Positions 6,430 to 10,831 of a stretch of DNA of 10,831 nt are shown here, in pieces. The translations under genes and the position numbers were made by a program. The notes beneath the pieces were generated by a model. It had not been told where the DNA came from. It did not search any database and saw only the letters and a list, made by a program, of their open reading frames with translations. Origin of the DNA: Actinomycetota bacterium (GTDB lineage: Bacteria; Actinomycetota; Thermoleophilia; Solirubrobacterales; Thermoleophilaceae); assembly GCA_005883295.1 (NCBI GenBank), contig VAWV01000145.1, forward strand, positions 1-10,831. Direction: 5' to 3'. Position 1 is the stretch's first letter. Every line of letters starts with the position of its first letter.

Positions 6430-7566
6430 GTGGATCTGACGCTGTCGCCACAGGAGCAGGCCTTCCGCGACGAGCTGCGCGCCTGGCTCGAGGAGAACCA
6501 CCCGGGCGAGGAGCCCGAGGGCGACGAGGCCGCGTTCGAGTTCCGGAAGGAGTGGCAGCGCAAGCTCGCCGACGCCGGCTACGCCGGCCTGTCCTGGCCG
6601 AAGGAGTACGGCGGGCGCGGCGCCACGCTGATCGAGCAGGCCCTCTTCAACGAGGAGATGGCGCGCGCGAAGGCGCCGATGACGGCGAACGTGCTCGGCC
6701 TCGTGATGGGCGGGCCGGTGGTCATCGCGCACGGGACCGAGGAGCAGAAGAAGCGCTACCTCCGGCCGATCCTCACGGCCGAGGAGATCTGGTGCCAGGG
6801 CTTCTCGGAGCCCGAGTCCGGCTCGGACCTGGCGTCGCTCAAGACCAAGGCCGTGAAGTCCAACGGCGAGTGGGTGGTGACCGGGCAGAAGGTCTGGACC
6901 ACTTTCGCGCACGAGGCCAAGTGGTGCATGCTCGTGGCGCGCACCGACCCCGACGCGCCCAAGCACAAGGGCCTCACCTACTTCCTGATGGACATGGAGC
7001 AGGACGCCGTGCAGGTGCGGCCGCTTCGTCAGATCACCGGCGAGGCCGAGTTCAACGAGATCTTCATGGAGGAGGCCCGGATCCCCGACGAGAACGTGGT
7101 CGGCGGCGTCGGCAACGGCTGGGCCGTTGCGATCACCACGCTCATGCACGAGCGTGCTGGCCTCGGCTTCGGCTCGGCGATCGCGCTGAAGATCGCGCTG
7201 GGCCAGGTGGTCGAGCTCGCACGCGAGGAGGGGCTCGAGGACGACCCGCTGATCCGCCAGCGGATCGCCCAGATCTACATCGAGGCGGAGGCGCTTCGAT
7301 TGAACGCCTCCCGCGGGCTCACCCAGATCATGAAGACCGGCGTGCCCGGGCCCGAGGGCTCACTCGTGAAGTGGCAGTGGTCGGACGCCAACCAGGCGCT
7401 CACCGAGCTGGCCATGGACATCCGCGGCCCGGAGGCGCCTGTCGTGGACGACGGCTGGACCTACCGCTTCCTCCGCGCGCGGGCCAACTCGATCGAGGGC
7501 GGCACCACCGAGATCCTCAAGAACATCGTGGCCGAGCGCGTGCTCGGCCTACCGCGGCTTCGATGA
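6430..7566 (+). CDS. Acyl-CoA dehydrogenase, large subunit of a probable heteromeric enzyme (FadE29-like)
   Basis: A 378-residue acyl-CoA dehydrogenase that should introduce the alpha-beta double bond of an acyl-CoA using FAD. The N-terminal helical domain begins MDLTLSPQEQAFRDELRAWL. The flavin-contacting segment WCQGFSEPESGSDLASL is at 121-137, followed by the beta-barrel domain with VVTGQKVWTTFA (149-160). The C-terminal domain ends SIEGGTTEILKNIVAERVLG. E241 in LMHERAGLG is a candidate catalytic base at the helix-G position used by isovaleryl- and long-chain-type members; this is inferred. The start is GTG 6430, giving the typical N-terminus, with a weak ribosome site. Its stop overlaps the next gene's start (ATGA), indicating translational coupling. 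Sizes of 378 and 339 residues parallel the Mycobacterium tuberculosis FadE29 (387) and FadE28 (339) pair, which form an alpha2-beta2 enzyme for cholesterol side chains. The substrate here is unknown. Confidence 0.93.
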   Translation: MDLTLSPQEQAFRDELRAWLEENHPGEEPEGDEAAFEFRKEWQRKLADAGYAGLSWPKEYGGRGATLIEQALFNEEMARAKAPMTANVLGLVMGGPVVIAHGTEEQKKRYLRPILTAEEIWCQGFSEPESGSDLASLKTKAVKSNGEWVVTGQKVWTTFAHEAKWCMLVARTDPDAPKHKGLTYFLMDMEQDAVQVRPLRQITGEAEFNEIFMEEARIPDENVVGGVGNGWAVAITTLMHERAGLGFGSAIALKIALGQVVELAREEGLEDDPLIRQRIAQIYIEAEALRLNASRGLTQIMKTGVPGPEGSLVKWQWSDANQALTELAMDIRGPEAPVVDDGWTYRFLRARANSIEGGTTEILKNIVAERVLGLPRLR

Positions 7567-8582
7567 ACTTCGACTACACCGACGACCAGCAGGCGATCAA
7601 GTCGACCGCCCACGAGTTCCTCGCGGCGCGCTTCAAGCCGGAGAAGCTGCGTGAGCTGGCGGAGTCCGGCGAGTACGACGACGCGATCTGGCGCGAGATG
7701 GCCGAGCTGGGCTGGCCCGGCATCTTCGTGGAGGAGCGCCACGGTGGCCAGAGCCTGGGCCAGGTGGAGCTCACGATCGTGCAGGAGGAGCTGGGCTACG
7801 CGCTGGCGCCCACGCCGTTTTTCTCCAACATCGCCGCGGGCCTGGTCGTGACCCACGCGGGCAGCGACGAGCAGCGCGAGCGCTGGCTCCCCGGTATCGC
7901 GTCCGGAGAGTCGCGCGGCACCGTGGCGCTCGTCACCGACGGCGCCGCGCCGCTGGTTCCGGACGCCGACAGCGCCAAGGTGATCTTCCTGATCGAGAAC
8001 GGCTCGGCCACCGCCGTCGATGCCTCCTCGGCGTCGGTCGAGCAGGTCGACACCATCGACTCCACCCGGCGGTTCTTCCGAGTGGAGGCGAACGGCGGCG
8101 GCGAGACCCTGGACGGCGACGTGGCCGGCGCCCTCCAGCGGATCGAGGTCGCGGTGGCCGCCGAGCTCGTGGGGGTGGCGCAACGGACGATGGAGATGGC
8201 GGTCGAGTACTCGAAGGAACGCCAGCAGTTCGGCCGGCCGATCGGCGCCTACCAGGCGGTGTCGCACCGCTGCGCGCAGATGCTGCTCGAGACCGAGGGG
8301 GCCCGCGCCTGCACGCTCTACGCCTCCTGGGCGGCCGACCACGAGCCGGAGTCGCTGCCCCTGGCCTCGTCGATGGCGAAGGCCTACGCGGCTGACGCGG
8401 GCTGGCGGGTGACCGCGTCGGCGCTGCAGGTGCACGGCGGCATCGGCTTCACGTGGGAGCACGACCTCCACTTCTTCCTGAAGCGGGCACGCACCGACGG
8501 CGCACTGTTCGGCTCCGCCCGCGAGCACCGCGACCGCGTGGCCGAGCTAACCGGCCTGTCGCGCTCGGCCGCCCCCGTTTAA
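7563..8582 (+). CDS. Acyl-CoA dehydrogenase, small subunit of a probable heteromeric enzyme (FadE28-like)
   Basis: A 339-residue acyl-CoA dehydrogenase-family subunit. The N-terminal helical domain (MNFDYTDDQQAIKSTAHEFL) and C-terminal domain are clear: EYSKERQQFGRPIGAYQAVSH (215-235) with the FAD-contacting R220, and LQVHGGIGFTWEHDLHFFLKRA (288-309). The middle beta-domain (about 118-180) is reduced and lacks the SEPxxGSD flavin motif of its partner. The usual EGGTTEI C-terminal motif is also absent, the protein ending in a short RTDGALFGSAREHRDRVAEL tail. Such half-equipped subunits complete the FAD site of a partner in known heteromeric FadE enzymes, which fits the ATGA overlap with the gene before. 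It is the last gene of the + strand run. Its TAA shares the palindrome TTAA (8579-8582) with the stop of the convergent gene. Confidence 0.92.
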   Translation: MNFDYTDDQQAIKSTAHEFLAARFKPEKLRELAESGEYDDAIWREMAELGWPGIFVEERHGGQSLGQVELTIVQEELGYALAPTPFFSNIAAGLVVTHAGSDEQRERWLPGIASGESRGTVALVTDGAAPLVPDADSAKVIFLIENGSATAVDASSASVEQVDTIDSTRRFFRVEANGGGETLDGDVAGALQRIEVAVAAELVGVAQRTMEMAVEYSKERQQFGRPIGAYQAVSHRCAQMLLETEGARACTLYASWAADHEPESLPLASSMAKAYAADAGWRVTASALQVHGGIGFTWEHDLHFFLKRARTDGALFGSAREHRDRVAELTGLSRSAAPV

Positions 8583-9188
8583 GGCTCGCGCGGATTGATC
8601 CCGTCCAGGCGCCAATGGCGCAGGACGTTGCACGTCCATTCCACGCCGCCGTCCTCAACGGGCAGGATCCCAAAACGGCTGATCGTGCGCTGGCCGCCCT
8701 CGTGGTCGGCGTACAGGACGTCGACGGCGATCGGCGTGCGTTCGGCGAGCGCGTCCTGAAGGCCAGCCCGAAGCGGATCGTCCTCGTCGCGGACGGCGCC
8801 CTGCCAGTAGCCGGTGTCGCCCGCGGCGACGTAGAGGTCGCGCTGCTGGGGCCGGAAGTCGGCGGGATCCGGGCGCTCGGCGCCCGCCAACATGCGTCGC
8901 GGCGTGATGTACCAACCGTGCAGCACGGCCAGCCCCGAACCCACATTGAGCCTCTTCAACGTGCGCGCTGCCGCCGCTCACCGTGAACCCGCGATCGACG
9001 AACGTGACCCGCTCCGGTGGGTCCTCCGGCCGCGAGGGGACGAGCACGGGCCGCAGGCCCACGAGCAGCGATTGTTCGGCGATTCGCGCGGATCGATTCG
9101 CCGACCGCACGGAGGAGAACGTCGCGATCGCGAGCACCATCGTGCCTCCCGCGGTCGCCAGCGAGGAGATCGTCACCCAGTCGGCCAT
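8579..9188 (-). pseudogene. Membrane-anchored hypothetical protein, frameshifted into two pieces
   Basis: The upstream piece starts at ATG 9188 (MADWVTISSLATAGGTMVLA). It has one probable N-terminal membrane helix (residues ~3-25), then a basic stretch and a beta-rich segment up to FVDRGFTVSGG. From there its frame turns into Arg/Ala-rich sequence typical of a wrong frame. The adjacent minus frame takes over with good coding character (LKRLNVGSGLAVLHGWYI, then RDLYVAAGDTGYWQGAVRDEDDP) and ends at TAA 8579-8581. The second frame has a TGA at 8978-8980, so the shift lies between about 8955 and 8977. Joined, the product would be about 200 residues. The C-terminal piece could in theory start at TTG 8959, but it begins mid-domain. 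This resembles a small membrane-protein family I associate with Thermoleophilia; its function is unknown. A single-base sequencing error in the GC-rich GCGGCGGCAGCGCGCAC stretch is as likely as true gene decay. Confidence 0.7.
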
Positions 9189-9218
9189 CGCAGGCGCAGG
9201 CTACCCTGCACCGCGCAT

Positions 9219-9659
9219 ATGGGAAAGAGGACCACGACGCTCGGACTCGCGGCGCTCGCAGCGGCCGCCGCACTCGCGGGATGCGGCAGCTCGGGACCCT
9301 CGAAGGCCGATTTCGCGAAGAAGGCCGACGCCCTGTGCGTCGCCACCAACAAAGCGAACCCGCCCAGGCCGGAGACGGCTCAGAACATCACGAACGAGAT
9401 CGCGGTTCGCACCCAGCTCGACCGGAAGCTCAAGGCACTCAAGGTGCCGGACAGTGAAAAGGCCCTCTTTGCCTCCTACAACGCCGACACTCAGCGCATC
9501 ATCGCGGCGCTCCGGACGATCGGCGCCGATCTCGCCGCAAACAACAAGAAGAAGGCCGCGGCGGACAGTCAGCCCTTCAGCACAGCCTCCCTGGCACGCG
9601 AGCAGTTCGCGATCAAGCTTGGGTTCAAGACCTGCGGGCGCAGGCACCCAGTGCAGTAG
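9219..9659 (+). CDS. Small secreted lipoprotein of unknown function
   Basis: 146 residues starting at ATG 9219. The signal peptide MGKRTTTLGLAALAAAAA is followed by the lipobox LAGC (19-22), so the mature protein should be lipid-anchored at C22 on the outer face of the membrane. The remainder is a charged, probably helical domain beginning SKADFAKKADALC, with two further cysteines, C40 and C139, that could form a disulfide linking the two ends. I recognise no enzymatic motif. Short lipoproteins opening with this ADFxKKADALC pattern seem common in Thermoleophilia-like genomes (recalled, not searched). The upstream in-frame extension to 8892 is shadow sequence: the lipoprotein signal fixes the start. 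The start is 30 bp from the divergent frameshifted gene, so any promoter is squeezed into or beyond that gene's 5' end. The stop directly abuts the stop of the convergent methyltransferase gene. Confidence 0.85.
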   Translation: MGKRTTTLGLAALAAAAALAGCGSSGPSKADFAKKADALCVATNKANPPRPETAQNITNEIAVRTQLDRKLKALKVPDSEKALFASYNADTQRIIAALRTIGADLAANNKKKAAADSQPFSTASLAREQFAIKLGFKTCGRRHPVQ

Positions 9660-10466
9660 TCAGCCGAGCCGCCCGCCCACGAACTGGGTGAGGCCGGTGA
9701 TGCGCTGCTGTGTGTCCTCGAACCCGCGCTTCTCGAGCGCCTTCACCACCTCGTCCCGCTCGAACATGCGCATACCGCTGCGCACCTCCGCCACCGACTC
9801 GAAGGTGCGGAGCGGCATCGACCTGCCGCGCGCCGACGTGAAGATCGCGATGCGTCCGCCGGGCGTGAGCACCGCGGTCATCCGGTCGAGCGCACGCATC
9901 GGGTCCGCGAAGAGGTGCAGCGCCGCGAAGCAGCAGACCGCGTCGAAGCTCGAGTCGAGGAAGGGCAGCTCGGCGGCGTCGCCGCGGACGAACGCCGCGC
10001 GGTCCGACAGCTGTGCGGCGCGGGTGTCGGCTACGGCTCGGGTGAGCATCGTCTCCGACACGTCGATCCCGACCACCAGCCCGTCGGCGCCGACCGAGCG
10101 GGCGAAGTCGCGCGTGAAGTTGCCGGTCCCGCACGCGACGTCGAGCACCCCGTCCCCGGGGCTCAGCCCCAGGAGCAGCCGCGCGATCCGGTGCTCGTCG
10201 GCCATGCCCGGCCCGAAGACGCCCTTCACCACGCGTCCGAGCGCCGGTCGCCACCACCGCTCGTAGATCGTGGGTACGAAGCGGCCGACCATCAGGTCCT
10301 GAGCCACTCCCGTCGATTCCGGCGCTTGGGCGCCGATGAGGTCCAGGTAGCCGCCGGCGGCCAGCCGGCCGTCGCGCCGAGCCTCCGGAGCGAGGAGAGG
10401 GAGCGCGCGGTCGAGCGCGGACGCGAGCTGCGCTCCGCCGGCGGCCACGTCGGCTGCGCCGAGCAC
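9660..10466 (-). CDS. Class I SAM-dependent methyltransferase (UbiE/Methyltransf_11-like)
   Basis: 268 residues from GTG 10466 (283 if the GTG at 10511 is used). The N-terminal third (to about 95) is a helical extension with GRFVPTIYERWWRPALGR. The Rossmann methyltransferase core follows: motif I VLDVACGTGNF (107-117), acidic D135 at the end of beta-2 (VVGID), GDAAELPF (163-169), then FDAVCCFAALHL (174-185) and LTPGGRIAIF (200-209). It should transfer a methyl group from S-adenosylmethionine to an unknown small molecule or lipid. I prefer GTG 10466 because AGGG lies five bases upstream and the codon comes one base after the TGA of the preceding gene, a common coupled arrangement. The 10511 start would overlap that gene by 44 bp. 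The C-terminus (TGLTQFVGGRLG) ends one base after the convergent lipoprotein stop. Family is firm; substrate unknown. Confidence 0.9.
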   Translation of the reverse strand: MLGAADVAAGGAQLASALDRALPLLAPEARRDGRLAAGGYLDLIGAQAPESTGVAQDLMVGRFVPTIYERWWRPALGRVVKGVFGPGMADEHRIARLLLGLSPGDGVLDVACGTGNFTRDFARSVGADGLVVGIDVSETMLTRAVADTRAAQLSDRAAFVRGDAAELPFLDSSFDAVCCFAALHLFADPMRALDRMTAVLTPGGRIAIFTSARGRSMPLRTFESVAEVRSGMRMFERDEVVKALEKRGFEDTQQRITGLTQFVGGRLG

Positions 10467-10467
10467 C

Positions 10468-10743
10468 TCAGCCCTGGCCCGGACGGCGGATGCTGGGGAG
10501 CTCGCGCTCACCCTCGATCGCGGGCCCCCGATGCTCGCCCTCGAAGGCGATCTGCTCGAGGCGCTGCACCTCGCGCTCGCCCTCGACGCGGGCGGGATGG
10601 TCTGGCGGCAGGTCTGCGATCAGCGTGCGTATCCGGTTTCGGATCTGCAGCGCGAAGTGCGGCGTGGATGCGCCCATCAGCTCGCGTATGTCCTCGACGG
10701 TCGGCTCGCGCCCGAGGCGCTCCGGGTTCTCGTACTCGCTCAC
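10468..10743 (-). CDS. Small conserved hypothetical protein (91 aa)
   Basis: A soluble, highly charged protein with no signal or membrane segment. The central part, TVEDIRELMGASTPHFALQI followed by RNRIRTLIADLPPDHPARVEGEREV, looks helical and well conserved in character. The first ~14 and last ~20 residues are probably disordered. I do not recognise a characterised family, though I recall similar short proteins next to genes of Thermoleophilia-like actinobacteria. The start is GTG 10743 (SEYENPERL follows); the ribosome site is weak. Its TGA (10468-10470) is separated by one base from the preferred methyltransferase start, so the two are likely co-transcribed and translationally coupled. No function can be stated. 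Confidence 0.75.
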   Translation of the reverse strand: MSEYENPERLGREPTVEDIRELMGASTPHFALQIRNRIRTLIADLPPDHPARVEGEREVQRLEQIAFEGEHRGPAIEGERELPSIRRPGQG

Positions 10744-10773
10744 CGGGCCGGAACGCTACCGGGGCGCGCCCGT

Positions 10774-10831
10774 TTACCTCTTCGGCTTCGGCTTGGGCTT
10801 CGGCTTCGGCTTGGGCGTCGCGGGCTTCTTG
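10774..10831 (-). CDS. C-terminal Lys-Pro repeat tail of a gene running off the window
   Basis: Read on the minus strand from the right edge, the sequence encodes KKPAT, then a run of alternating Pro and Lys, then KR and TAA (10774-10776). Only 18 residues are visible. Lys-Pro tails of this type occur on secreted or wall-associated proteins, on membrane kinases and on DNA-binding proteins of high-GC actinobacteria, so no function can be given. The stop lies 30 bp before the start of the 91-residue protein gene on the same strand, which suggests a possible common operon. Confidence 0.6.
   Translation of the reverse strand, partial: KKPATPKPKPKPKPKPKR
10781..10816. repeat. Two exact tandem copies of an 18-bp unit
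   Basis: TTCGGCTTCGGCTTGGGC occurs at 10781-10798 and again, directly adjoining, at 10799-10816 without mismatch. Each unit is itself built of 6-bp GGCTTC/GGCTTG steps that encode Lys-Pro on the minus strand. The repeat codes for the tail of the partial gene and could vary in copy number by slippage. Confidence 0.9.

Noticed and set aside
4333..7149. Very long minus-strand open frame (938 codons) opposite the c-di-GMP and dehydrogenase genes
   Set aside because: It is rich in Arg, Leu, His, Gly and Ala with no motif, and lies antisense to two genes with clear catalytic motifs; long antisense frames are expected at this GC content.
6552..7562. Upstream in-frame extension of the second acyl-CoA dehydrogenase
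   Set aside because: The extension is off-frame translation of the first dehydrogenase; the real start is ATG 7563, where the family N-terminus begins.
9196..9209. GCAGG-CTAC-CCTGC inverted repeat upstream of the lipoprotein
   Set aside because: Five-base GC arms occur often by chance here; it has neither promoter boxes nor a clear role.
8983..10266. Plus-strand 427-codon frame across the lipoprotein and methyltransferase
   Set aside because: Ser/Arg/Pro-rich with no motif; it overlaps a clear lipoprotein gene and an antisense methyltransferase.

Overview
The window is a gene-dense, very GC-rich stretch with GTG and possibly TTG starts and gaps of only a few bases. Its proteins look like those of high-GC actinobacteria. 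The small hypothetical families (the 91-residue protein, the methyltransferase and the membrane-anchored protein at 8579-9188) recall deep-branching soil Actinobacteria such as Thermoleophilia (Solirubrobacterales/Gaiellales). That placement rests on recalled family resemblance, not on a search.

Layout. 1-123 is the C-terminal end of an unrecognised + strand gene. 128-907 (-) is a 3-hydroxyacyl-CoA dehydrogenase, divergent from a + strand run at 960-8582: thiolase, a membrane-anchored Ser/Thr kinase, a large GAF/GGDEF/GAF/HD-GYP cyclic-di-GMP enzyme, and two acyl-CoA dehydrogenase subunits. Gaps in this run are 41, 20 and 12 bases, then a 4-base overlap, so it may be one operon. Next come a small minus-strand membrane-anchored protein gene broken by a frameshift (8579-9188), a divergent small lipoprotein (9219-9659), a minus-strand SAM methyltransferase, a 91-residue protein, and the Lys-Pro repeat end of another minus-strand gene at the right edge.

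How it fits together. The acyl-CoA dehydrogenase pair, the hydroxyacyl-CoA dehydrogenase and the thiolase supply three of the four steps of a beta-oxidation spiral; no enoyl-CoA hydratase is in the window. The dehydrogenase pair has the size and domain pattern of the heteromeric enzymes used on bulky (for example steroid) side-chain acyl-CoAs. Two signalling proteins sit between the catabolic genes: a kinase with an extracytoplasmic domain, and a c-di-GMP enzyme with apparently complete synthase and phosphodiesterase sites. A link between acyl-CoA breakdown and c-di-GMP or phosphorylation signalling is therefore a reasonable hypothesis. The divergent control region (908-959) and its edge carry two perfect 6-4-6 palindromes whose centres lie 42 bp apart.

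Two reading-frame problems deserve attention: the start of the c-di-GMP gene, where the best ATG is one frame off just before a run of six G, and the frameshift near 8955-8977. No rRNA, tRNA, CRISPR, insertion sequence or convincing intrinsic terminator was seen, and there is no gene-free stretch over 300 bases.
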